From positions 1 through 6,906 of the forward strand of contig JAEZXF010000418.1 in NCBI GenBank assembly GCA_023419995.1: a stretch of DNA of 6,906 nt, read 5' to 3'. The first letter of the stretch is position 1, and every line of letters begins with the position of its first letter. This DNA is from Pseudomonadota bacterium (GTDB lineage Bacteria; Pseudomonadota; Alphaproteobacteria; Rhizobiales; Rhizobiaceae). Both the position numbers and the translations under genes were made by a program. Positions 1-6,156 of the stretch are shown here, one piece after another. The notes under the pieces were generated by a model. That model saw only the letters and a list, made by a program, of their open reading frames with translations, was not told where the DNA came from and ran no database searches.

Positions 1-655
1 CGGCGGGCGCGCCGCGCAGCACGCCGGAGGCCTCGGTGCCCTCGATCAGCGCCGGCATGTGACCGGGGCCGAGGCCGGTCGCGGCGAGCAGGTCCGCCGA
101 CCAGGCACGCCGGCCGACGTCGAGCCAGGCGGTGCCCGCCGCGTCCGACATCTCGGAGACGACCTCGCCCGTCAGCCAAAGGCGCAGATAATCCTTGGGC
201 AGCAGGACCCTGGCCACCCGCGCGAACACGTCCGGCTCGTGTGCCTTCACCCAGGCGAGCTTGGGCGCGGTGAAGCCGGGAAAGACGATGTTGCCGGTGA
301 GCGCGCGGAAGCGCGGGTCGGCGTCCAGCGCCGCCGCCTCGGCATGGCTGCGCGTGTCGTTCCACAGGATGGCGGGGCGCAGCACCGCGCCCGAGGCGTC
401 GAGCAGCACCGCGCCGTGCATCTGCCCGGAAAGGCCGATGCCGCGCACCGCCGCGAGCGCCCCGGCATGGGAGGCCTTGAGCCCTACGAGCGCCTGCTCG
501 GCCGCCTCGATCCAGTCGGCGGGGTTCTGCTCGGACCAGCCGTCATGCGGCCGCGACACTTCGAGCGGCGCGCTCGCCGAGGCGACGACGCGCTGGTCGG
601 CGTCGATCAGCAGCGCCTTGACGCCGGACGTGCCGAGGTCGATCCCGAGATACAT
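1..655 (-). CDS. xylB: Xylulokinase (FGGY carbohydrate kinase), N-terminal part; gene continues beyond the window
   Basis: ATP-dependent phosphorylation of D-xylulose to xylulose 5-phosphate, a cytoplasmic step feeding the pentose phosphate pathway. The 218 visible residues cover the first actin-like (FGGY_N) domain. Visible motifs are the N-terminal phosphate-loop region MYLGIDLGTSG (1-11, with Asp6), the sugar-contacting GQMHG (77-81), ILWNDTR (96-102), PGFTAPKLAW (126-135), LLPKDYLRLWLTG (151-163) and SDAAGT (170-175). This series matches E. coli XylB closely from memory and separates it from glycerol kinase. Family members are about 480-500 residues, so roughly 265 C-terminal residues, including the catalytic base Asp, lie outside. 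The start is supported by GGGAGGA at 661-667, five bases upstream. It lies 129 bases downstream of the GMC gene and has its own promoter-like sequence, so it is probably a separate transcription unit. No defects are seen; the truncation is only the window edge. Confidence 0.94.
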   Translation of the reverse strand, partial: MYLGIDLGTSGVKALLIDADQRVVASASAPLEVSRPHDGWSEQNPADWIEAAEQALVGLKASHAGALAAVRGIGLSGQMHGAVLLDASGAVLRPAILWNDTRSHAEAAALDADPRFRALTGNIVFPGFTAPKLAWVKAHEPDVFARVARVLLPKDYLRLWLTGEVVSEMSDAAGTAWLDVGRRAWSADLLAATGLGPGHMPALIEGTEASGVLRGAPA

Positions 656-698
656 GGCGGTCCTCCCGCGCGGCCTCTTCATCGGGCCGCTGCCGGGA

Positions 699-728
699 AG
701 CATAGCGCGGAATCGATTTATTTCGCAA
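699..728 (-). promoter_or_regulatory. Possible sigma70-type promoter for xylB
   Basis: On the minus strand, TTGCGA (-35, 723-728) is followed after 18 bases by TATGCT (-10, 699-704), giving a predicted transcription start near 692 and a leader of about 37 bases before the xylB ATG. The AT-rich patch stands out in an otherwise very GC-rich region. It is the only promoter-like sequence between the GMC gene and xylB. This is sequence matching only; there is no transcript evidence. Confidence 0.45.
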
Positions 729-741
729 TCCGCAAAAAATC
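715..741. promoter_or_regulatory. Imperfect 27-bp palindrome, possible operator over the xylB -35 region
   Basis: The outer five bases on each side are exact inverted copies (GATTT on one side, AAATC on the other). Inside them TT/AA and CG/CG pairs also match, so 20 of 27 positions agree with the reverse complement, centred at 728. It overlaps the predicted -35 box, the usual place for a repressor site controlling a sugar kinase gene. One AT-rich arm also serves as the T-run of the candidate terminator, so part of the symmetry could be coincidental. No regulator gene is visible in the window. Confidence 0.35.
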
Positions 742-762
742 ACCGCACAGGCACGCGCCGGT
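734..762 (-). terminator. Possible intrinsic terminator after the GMC gene
   Basis: Read on the minus strand, about 22 bases after the GMC stop codon, a short hairpin can form: ACC pairs with GGT, one G bulges, then GCGCG pairs with TGTGC (two G-U wobbles) around a TGCC loop. It is followed by GA and six T residues (734-739 on the plus strand). The T-run is convincing in this GC-rich context, but the stem is only about eight pairs and imperfect. If real, it separates the catabolic operon from xylB. Confidence 0.4.
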
Positions 763-784
763 CCCCGGCCCGCCCCGGAAACCC

Positions 785-2392
785 TCAGACGCGGGAGATG
801 CCGCGCATCATGTCGACCGCCTTCTCGGCGATCATGATGGTGGGCGCGTTGGTGTTGCCGCCGATCAGCGTCGGCATCACCGAGGCGTCGACGACGCGCA
901 GCCCCGCCACGCCGCGCACCCGCAGCTCGGGATCCACGACCGCGCCGGCGTCCGTCCCCATGCGGCAGGTGCCGATCGGGTGATAGACGGTGTCCACGCG
1001 CCGCCGCAGGATGGCGCGGATGTCGTCGTCGGTCCGCACGGCCTTCGTCACCACGTCCTTCTTCACCCAGCCGGCGAGCGCGGGCGCCTCCAGCAGCCGG
1101 CGTGTCAGCTTGTAGCCGGCGACCATGTCCTCCACGTCCTGCGGGTCCATCAGGAAGGCCGGGTCGATCAGCGGCGCGTCGAGCGGGTCGGCGCTGGCGA
1201 GCGTCAGCGTACCGGCGCTGCGCGGCCGCAACAGGCAGACGTGGCAGGAGAATCCGTGGCCGAGATGGAGCTTGCGAGCGTGGTCGTCGACCAGCGAGAC
1301 GACGAAGTGAAGCTGGATGTCGGGCGCGGGAAGGTCGGGCCGCGTCTTCAGGAAGCCGCCGGCCTCGGCGAAGTTGGAGGTGACCATGCCTCGTCGCTCG
1401 CGGCGGTAGCGCAGCGCCTCGCGCAGGATGCGCCAGCCGCCACCGAGCGAGATGCCGAACGTGTCGAGGCTGGCCGAGGAATAGCCGAAGATGAAGTCGG
1501 GATGGTCCTGAAGGTTCCGGCCCACGCCGGGCAGGTCGAGGACGGGCGCGATGCCGTGGCGCCGCAGCTCGTCCGCCGGGCCGATGCCGGAGAGGAGAAG
1601 AAGCTGCGGCGATTGCAGGGCGCCGGCCGAAAGGATCACCTCGCGTCGGGCGCGCACGCTACGCCGCTCCCTGCCCCGGGCGATCTCGACGCCGACCGCG
1701 CGGCCGTCCTCGACGATCACGCGCAGCGCCCGCGCATGGGTCTCGACGGCGAGGTTCGGCCGCTTGCCCATGTGCGGGAAGAGATAGGCCCGCGCCGCGC
1801 TCCAGCGCTCGCCGCCCTTCTGCGTCACCTGGTAGATGCCGACGCCCTCCTGCTCGGCGCCGTTGAAGTCGTCGTTGACCGGCAGGCCCACCTGCCGCGC
1901 GGCCTCGAGGATGCGGCCGTGGAACGGGTTGCCCGTGCGCAGGTCGCCGACCGGCAGCGGCCCGTCGCGACCGTGCCACGCGTCGTCGAAGCGCTCGTTG
2001 CCTTCGCTGAGCTTGAAGTAGGGCAGCACCTCGTCGAACGACCAGCCGCGATTGCCGAGCGCCGCCCAGTGGTCGTAGTCGCTGCGATGGCCGCGCATGT
2101 AGATCATGGCGTTGATGCCGGAGGAGCCGCCGAGCATCCGGCCGCGCGGCTGGTAGCCCCTGCGGCCGCCGAGGCCGGGCTGCGGCACCGTCTCGAACGC
2201 CCAGTTGTTGAGCCTTGTCGGCAACATCGCCACCGCGCCGACCGGCACGTTGACGAACCCGCTGTTGCCGCCGCCGCCCGCCTCCAGCAGGCAGACGGTG
2301 ACCGCGGGATCCTCGCTCAGCCGCGCTGCGAGCACGCAGCCGGCCGAGCCGCCGCCGACGATCACGTAGTCGAAAGCAGTCTGCGTCTCCAT
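785..2392 (-). CDS. GMC-family FAD-dependent alcohol dehydrogenase (choline dehydrogenase/AlkJ-like)
   Basis: A 535-residue flavoprotein that would oxidise an alcohol to an aldehyde. The N-terminal FAD-binding Rossmann motif VGGGSAGCVLAARLSE lies at about 12-27, with the ribose-binding acidic residue in LLEAGG (35-40). GMC signature 1 is around GRMLGGSSGINAMIYMRG (84-101) and signature 2 around GALQSPQLLLLSGIG (257-271). The C-terminal active site has His471 in YHPIGTCRMG and Asn513 in GGNTNAPTIMIAEK, the His-Asn pair typical of choline-dehydrogenase-like members. Length is normal for bacterial members and no signal peptide is seen, so the protein should be cytoplasmic or membrane-associated. 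The start has GGAGG five bases upstream. It follows the ALDH gene by 25 bases, which suggests that the aldehyde product passes to that enzyme. The substrate cannot be read from sequence; choline is possible, but the neighbours do not look like a bet operon. Confidence 0.95.
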   Translation of the reverse strand: METQTAFDYVIVGGGSAGCVLAARLSEDPAVTVCLLEAGGGGNSGFVNVPVGAVAMLPTRLNNWAFETVPQPGLGGRRGYQPRGRMLGGSSGINAMIYMRGHRSDYDHWAALGNRGWSFDEVLPYFKLSEGNERFDDAWHGRDGPLPVGDLRTGNPFHGRILEAARQVGLPVNDDFNGAEQEGVGIYQVTQKGGERWSAARAYLFPHMGKRPNLAVETHARALRVIVEDGRAVGVEIARGRERRSVRARREVILSAGALQSPQLLLLSGIGPADELRRHGIAPVLDLPGVGRNLQDHPDFIFGYSSASLDTFGISLGGGWRILREALRYRRERRGMVTSNFAEAGGFLKTRPDLPAPDIQLHFVVSLVDDHARKLHLGHGFSCHVCLLRPRSAGTLTLASADPLDAPLIDPAFLMDPQDVEDMVAGYKLTRRLLEAPALAGWVKKDVVTKAVRTDDDIRAILRRRVDTVYHPIGTCRMGTDAGAVVDPELRVRGVAGLRVVDASVMPTLIGGNTNAPTIMIAEKAVDMMRGISRV

Positions 2393-2417
2393 GGTCCCCT
2401 CCCCCGCCTCCCTGCGG

Positions 2418-3842
2418 TCACGCCAGCCGGTTGAGCACCCCCAGGATGCGCTCGAACATCTTGCCGTAGGGAGGCCGGAACAGGAAGATGCCGTTGAGCC
2501 GCGACTGGTGGAACACCGGCTTCAGCTTGGAAAAGGTGTTGAAGCCCCATTCGCCGTGATAGGCGCCCATGCCGCTCGGGCCGACGCCGCCGAAGGGCTG
2601 GTTCTCCTGGCCGATATGCCACAGGCAGTCGTTGATGGTGACGCCGCCGGCCAGCGTCTCGCGCAGCACGCGCTCGCGATTGGCCGCGTCCTGCCCGAAC
2701 CAGTAGAGCGCCAGCGGATGGTCTCCGGCGCGCACCCGTGCGATCGCCTCGTCGACGCCGTCATGTTCGAGGATCGGCAGCACCGGGCCGAAGATCTCCT
2801 CGCGCATCAACCGCGTCTGCGGCGACGGGTTGATGACGAGGGTCGGCGCCAGCTTGCGCGTCTCGTTGCTCTCGAAGCGCTCGTTGGCCGGGTTGATCTC
2901 GATGACGCGCGCCCCCGCGTCGCGGGCCTCGTCGACCAGACCGACCAGCCGGGCGCGGTGGCGCTGGCTGATGATCGCCGTGTAGTCGGGATTGTCGACC
3001 AGCGTCGGATACATCTTCGACACGGCCTTGGTGAGCTTGCCGGCGACGGCGTCGGCCTGCCCCCTCGGCACCATGAGATAGTCCGGCGCGATGCAGGTCT
3101 GCCCGGCGTTGAGCAGCTTGCCGAAGGCGACGCGGCCGACCGAGGCGTCGACGTCGCAGGACGGGTCGAGGATCGCCGGCGACTTGCCGCCGAGCTCGAG
3201 CGTCACCGGCGTCAGGTTGGCGGCGGCCGCCTGCGCGACGATGCGGCCGACCGCGGTCGAGCCGGTGAAGAACAGATGGTCGAACGCCAGCGCGGTGAAC
3301 GCCTTGCCGGTCTCCGCGTCGCCGGTGGCGACGCAGACCTCGTCGGGGTCGAACGCCTTGGAGACGAGTTGGTCGAGCAGCGCGGAGAAGGCCGGCGTCA
3401 GCTCCGACGGCTTCATCATCACCCGGTTGCCCGCGGCGAGCGCCGCCAGCGCCGGCGCCAGCGCCAGCTGGAACGGGTAGTTCCACGGCGAGACGATGCC
3501 GACGACGCCGAGCGGCTGCGGCATCAGCCGGTTGTAGCCCGGCCGGAAGTGCAGGCCCGTCGGCACGCGCCGGGTGCGCATCCACCGCTTCAGATGCGCC
3601 TTGGCATGGCCGATGCCCGCGCGCACGACGAAGATCTCCGCAAGCCGCGTCTCCTGCGGGGCCCGGCCGGAGAAGTCGGCGCTGATCGCCTTGACGATGG
3701 CGTCCTCGTTGGCGTCGGTCAGCGCCAGCAGCCGGTCGAGCCGCGACAGGCGCGCCTCCAGCGTCGGGTTCGGCTCCTTCAGGAAGGCCTGCCTCTGCGC
3801 CTCGAACCGTTCGGCGAGGATGGCGGGCGACGTGTTCTCCAT
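2418..3842 (-). CDS. Coniferyl-aldehyde-dehydrogenase-like NAD(P)+-dependent aldehyde dehydrogenase (CalB type)
   Basis: A 474-residue ALDH that oxidises an aldehyde to the carboxylic acid with NAD(P)+. Visible elements are SPWNYPF (118-124, catalytic-site Asn121), the Rossmann loop FTGSTAVGR (192-200), the general base Glu216 in LELGGKSP, the nucleophile Cys250 in NAGQTCIAPDY, and EIFGPVLP (349-356). The C-terminus GQENQPFGGVGPSGMGAYHG (411-430) followed by GFNTFSKLKPVFHQSR and RPPYGK is characteristic of the CalB / fatty-aldehyde-like ALDH branch. An in-frame start lies 35 codons upstream at 3947, but that extension is not ALDH-like. The ATG at 3842 has AAGGAA at 3850-3855, seven bases away, so it is preferred. 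Coniferyl aldehyde is the namesake substrate of the branch, but members also act on medium- and long-chain aliphatic aldehydes, so the true substrate is open. It is followed closely by the GMC alcohol dehydrogenase. Confidence 0.94.
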   Translation of the reverse strand: MENTSPAILAERFEAQRQAFLKEPNPTLEARLSRLDRLLALTDANEDAIVKAISADFSGRAPQETRLAEIFVVRAGIGHAKAHLKRWMRTRRVPTGLHFRPGYNRLMPQPLGVVGIVSPWNYPFQLALAPALAALAAGNRVMMKPSELTPAFSALLDQLVSKAFDPDEVCVATGDAETGKAFTALAFDHLFFTGSTAVGRIVAQAAAANLTPVTLELGGKSPAILDPSCDVDASVGRVAFGKLLNAGQTCIAPDYLMVPRGQADAVAGKLTKAVSKMYPTLVDNPDYTAIISQRHRARLVGLVDEARDAGARVIEINPANERFESNETRKLAPTLVINPSPQTRLMREEIFGPVLPILEHDGVDEAIARVRAGDHPLALYWFGQDAANRERVLRETLAGGVTINDCLWHIGQENQPFGGVGPSGMGAYHGEWGFNTFSKLKPVFHQSRLNGIFLFRPPYGKMFERILGVLNRLA

Positions 3843-3847
3843 GACGA

Positions 3848-3857
3848 CTTTCCTTCC
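3848..3857 (-). promoter_or_regulatory. Ribosome binding site that fixes the ALDH start
   Basis: The minus strand reads GGAAGGAAAG here, with the AAGGAA core seven bases before the ATG at 3842. No comparable purine-rich site precedes the alternative upstream start at 3947, so the shorter protein is chosen. Confidence 0.7.
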
Positions 3858-3918
3858 GGTGAAACGATCGACGGGGCGGCCGTCAGGCATGCGTTGCCCA
3901 TAGTGGCAGGAACCACAG

Positions 3919-3947
3919 GAGATAGCGACCGCCCGCGCGCGGCGCAA
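3919..3947 (-). promoter_or_regulatory. Weak possible internal promoter upstream of the ALDH gene
   Basis: In the 141-base gap between the ADC-like gene and the ALDH gene, the minus strand has TTGCGC (3942-3947), a 17-base spacer, and TATCTC (3919-3924). The -10 box matches the consensus poorly. The gap is far longer than the other intergenic distances in this cluster, so separate initiation of ALDH-GMC is plausible but unproven. Confidence 0.2.
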
Positions 3948-3950
3948 CGG

Positions 3951-3976
3951 CCGGACCGGCCGGCGCGGTGGTCCGG
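3951..3976 (-). other. GC-rich inverted repeat (hairpin) just after the ADC-like gene
   Basis: Exact 7-base arms CCGGACC and GGTCCGG are separated by 12 bases and begin 7 bases after the stop codon of the ADC-like gene. A two-pair extension is possible across a one-base bulge. No T-run follows, so this is not a standard intrinsic terminator. It could stabilise the upstream mRNA, cause partial attenuation, or be chance in GC-rich sequence. Confidence 0.3.
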
Positions 3977-3983
3977 GCCGGCC

Positions 3984-4772
3984 TCACGCCAGCACCGCGC
4001 CCGCGTTCAGCCGCAGCTGGAGCCTGTCGGTGTGGGTGACGAAGGCGGGCTTCGCGCCGTCGAGCCCCAGCGCCCGCAGGTTCTGCGCCATGCGGTGGCC
4101 GCCGGCCGGCACATCGAGCCGCACCGAGCCCGGCAGGCAGAGCCGCCCGCCGCCGCGCGTGATCGCGGTGCCGCGCAGCGCCTGCCCCCGATGGCGGGAA
4201 TAGAGCACGAGGTCGAGCAGCGGCGCCGGCACGCCGGGGCCGATCCGGCCCGACAGCGTCAGCAGGTCGTCCGACGGCCGCTCGGGATCGCTCACCGCGC
4301 CGTGGAAGCGCCGGCCCGCCTTCGAGAAGCGGATCGGCGTGACGAATTTCGGATAGCCCCAGATCTCGCGCCCCGCCGCGCACGCGGCCCTGGTGGTGAC
4401 GGGCAGGTCGAGGATGTTCCAGCCGACGCGGTTCCCGTCGGGGTGGCGCAGGAGCGACAGCAGCGGAGACCGCGGCAGCCGCGTTCCCGGTGCGACGCAG
4501 GCAATGGCGACGCCGACCTCGTTGTAGGAGCCGATCGAGGTGTCGCGGTACTCGTAGAAGGCGACGCCGACCAGCGCCCTGCCGTTGAAGAAGCGCACCG
4601 CCTCGAAGCCGTCGCGGTCCGCGAGCGCCTGCGCCCGCCCATGGTCGGCGAAGAACAGCGCCATGAAGGTCGAGTCGTCGTAGTAGAGGATCGGCATCGC
4701 GACGTCGCCCGCCGATGTCGGGTAGGGCGTCTGCGGATGGAGGAAGAACGGGTCGTCGGCGTGGGAAGGCAT
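3984..4772 (-). CDS. Acetoacetate decarboxylase superfamily protein (ADC-like, second lysine replaced by Phe)
   Basis: A 262-residue protein of the acetoacetate decarboxylase fold, close to the usual 240-270 residue length. The key motif is REIWGYPKFVTPIRFSK (135-151). Its YPK matches the classical active-site peptide YPKK, so Lys142 should be the Schiff-base lysine, but the following position is Phe143 where the classical enzyme has the second Lys. GSYNEVGVAI (81-90) supplies the conserved Glu85 of the second family motif. The start is fixed by GGAG (4779-4782) six bases upstream and by its position one base after the ACAD-2 stop (TGAGATG), which implies translational coupling. A start at 4844 would overlap ACAD-2 extensively and is rejected. 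Classical members decarboxylate beta-keto acids. Others in the superfamily use the same Lys for aldol or dehydration chemistry, so the reaction here is unassigned. Its tight linkage to the ACADs suggests that it acts on a product of their pathway. Confidence 0.88.
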   Translation of the reverse strand: MPSHADDPFFLHPQTPYPTSAGDVAMPILYYDDSTFMALFFADHGRAQALADRDGFEAVRFFNGRALVGVAFYEYRDTSIGSYNEVGVAIACVAPGTRLPRSPLLSLLRHPDGNRVGWNILDLPVTTRAACAAGREIWGYPKFVTPIRFSKAGRRFHGAVSDPERPSDDLLTLSGRIGPGVPAPLLDLVLYSRHRGQALRGTAITRGGGRLCLPGSVRLDVPAGGHRMAQNLRALGLDGAKPAFVTHTDRLQLRLNAGAVLA

Positions 4773-4773
4773 C

Positions 4774-6156
4774 TCAGACTCCGATGGTGCAGAGGGCGGG
4801 GCCGGCGCCCGGCAGCTCGCCCTGCCAGTCCTCGATGGCGGCAAGGCGGTTGATCTGGTTGGTGCCCTCGAAGATCCGCGTCAGGCGCACGTCGCGGAAG
4901 ATCCGCTCGATGCGGTTCTCGTGCAGGGTGCCGTGGTCGGCGAGGAGGTCCATCGCCATCTCGCACACGCGCTGGGCGCGGTCGGTGGCATGGAACTTGG
5001 CGACCGAAGCGTTGAGCTGGCGCGGCCGCCAGGCGTGGCGGGCCTCCTGCCAGACGAGGCTGCGCAGGGCGCGCGTCTCGGCCAGCATCGTCGCCAGATG
5101 AAGCTGCACGTCCTGGTAGTCGATCAGCCGGCGGCCGCCGAGGCGGTAGCTGCCGGCGAAGGCCACCGCCGTCTCCGTCGCGGCGCGCGCGAAGCCCACG
5201 CCCATCGCGGCGACGGGAATGCGCGAGGTGTTCAGCACCGCCCGGTTGAGCGCCCAGCCGTTGCGCAGCCCGCCGATCACGCGATCCTCCGGCACGAAGA
5301 CGTCGGCGAACTCGAGCTCGGCCGCGCCGGAGGCGCGCATGCCCATCTTCAGCTCGGTCCGCGCCACGCGGAAGCCGGGCGACGCGGCATCGACGTGGAA
5401 GCAGGTCCACGATTCCATGCCCTCGCCCTCGATGGCGGCGAAGACGGTGAGCGACCGCGCCAGGTCGCCGCCCGAGATGAAGCACTTGCGGCCGTTGAGC
5501 AGGAAGCCGCCCGCGACCGGCCGCGCCGTGACGCCTGGCCGGCAGGTCGCCGCGCCGTGGCCGTCCTCGGCATCGGAGCCGGCATCCGGCTCGGTGATGG
5601 CGAAGGCGACGAGATGCGGATCGCCGCGCAGGCAGCTGCGGTAGACGGGCCGCAGGTGCCTCCAGATCGCCGCGGGGCTGCCGGAGAGCATCAGCGGCAT
5701 GGCGCCGAGGTGGTGCGCCGACAGGAGCAGCATCAGCCCGCCGCAGGCGCGGCTGAACTCCTCGACGACGAGGCAGGCCTGCCAGACGAGCGGATGGGCG
5801 GTGGCGGCAAGCGGCATGCTGCCCAGCGGCGCCGGCGCGAGATAGCTCAGCCAGCCCGCCCGCCCGGCCGCCGCGAGGAGGTCGCGCGCCCGCGGGTGAC
5901 AGTCGCCGGCGGGAAGGTGCGGCGCGAGGTCGAGCTCGGCCGACAGCGGCGCGAGATGCTTCTCGGCGAAGGCGCGTGCCTGCCGGCGAAGGCGCGCCAG
6001 CGGTCGCGGCAGCCGCGCCGTGTCCGCCTGCCACAGGTCGCCGGCCGGATAGTCGGCGAACAACCGGGTGAGCGGCGGCAGTTCGGCGAAGCGGCTGCGC
6101 GGCGACAGCGGATGGTCGAGCGGCAGGTGCCCGCCGAGGCGCAGCGGCGCGTTCAT
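4774..6156 (-). CDS. Acyl-CoA dehydrogenase, catalytic-Glu subunit (ACAD-2), with degenerate QxxGG loop
   Basis: A 460-residue FAD-dependent acyl-CoA dehydrogenase that would form a 2,3-trans-enoyl-CoA. After about 45 residues of N-terminal extension, the alpha-helical domain starts near LARLRRQARAFAEKHLAP (53-70). The middle domain has FAITEPDAGSD (185-195) and LNGRKCFISGGD (220-231), both flavin and substrate contacts. The C-terminal domain ends with RIERIFRDVRLTRIFEGTNQ (415-434), in which Glu430 aligns with the catalytic Glu of medium-chain-type enzymes (YEGT motif). The loop normally reading QxxGGxGY is instead DLLADHGTL (403-411), so the Gln and Gly-Gly that contact the FAD of the neighbouring subunit are missing. 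At 460 residues it is longer than the usual 380-400. The ATG overlaps the stop of ACAD-1 (ATGA) with GGGGAAGG upstream, pointing to coupled, stoichiometric synthesis. An ORF extension to 6390 would overlap ACAD-1 and is rejected. The acyl substrate is unknown. Confidence 0.93.
   Translation of the reverse strand: MNAPLRLGGHLPLDHPLSPRSRFAELPPLTRLFADYPAGDLWQADTARLPRPLARLRRQARAFAEKHLAPLSAELDLAPHLPAGDCHPRARDLLAAAGRAGWLSYLAPAPLGSMPLAATAHPLVWQACLVVEEFSRACGGLMLLLSAHHLGAMPLMLSGSPAAIWRHLRPVYRSCLRGDPHLVAFAITEPDAGSDAEDGHGAATCRPGVTARPVAGGFLLNGRKCFISGGDLARSLTVFAAIEGEGMESWTCFHVDAASPGFRVARTELKMGMRASGAAELEFADVFVPEDRVIGGLRNGWALNRAVLNTSRIPVAAMGVGFARAATETAVAFAGSYRLGGRRLIDYQDVQLHLATMLAETRALRSLVWQEARHAWRPRQLNASVAKFHATDRAQRVCEMAMDLLADHGTLHENRIERIFRDVRLTRIFEGTNQINRLAAIEDWQGELPGAGPALCTIGV

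Larger units (their letters stand above)
656..784. other. Intergenic region between the GMC gene and xylB
   Basis: This 129-base gap contains, in the direction of transcription, the candidate terminator, the imperfect palindrome, the promoter-like sequence and the xylB ribosome binding site GGGAGGA (661-667). It is the only clearly AT-enriched patch in the window. No small ORF or RNA gene is recognised in it. Confidence 0.6.

Noticed and set aside
59..2434. Very long plus-strand open frame antisense to xylB and the GMC gene (791 codons)
   Set aside because: It is the mirror of GC-rich codon usage in two well-supported minus-strand genes. Its translation is low-complexity (Arg, Ala, Gly, His, Asp), crosses the intergenic region and shows no domain.
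3843..3947. N-terminal extension of the ALDH starting at 3947, with a Cys-containing segment
   Set aside because: There is no ribosome binding site for it, no similarity to the ALDH N-terminus, and a strong AAGGAA site precedes the internal ATG at 3842.
2391..4853. Long plus-strand open frame antisense to the ALDH and ADC-like genes (820 codons)
   Set aside because: Same artefact: Arg/Ala/Asp/Val-rich product with no recognisable motif, fully opposite genes with complete catalytic motifs.
4292..6034. Minus-strand 580-codon frame overlapping ACAD-2 and the ADC-like gene
   Set aside because: It is a shifted frame of ACAD-2 continuing into a shifted frame of the ADC-like gene. The product is Arg/Pro/Ala-rich and the overlapped frames carry the real motifs, so this is not a fusion or frameshift.
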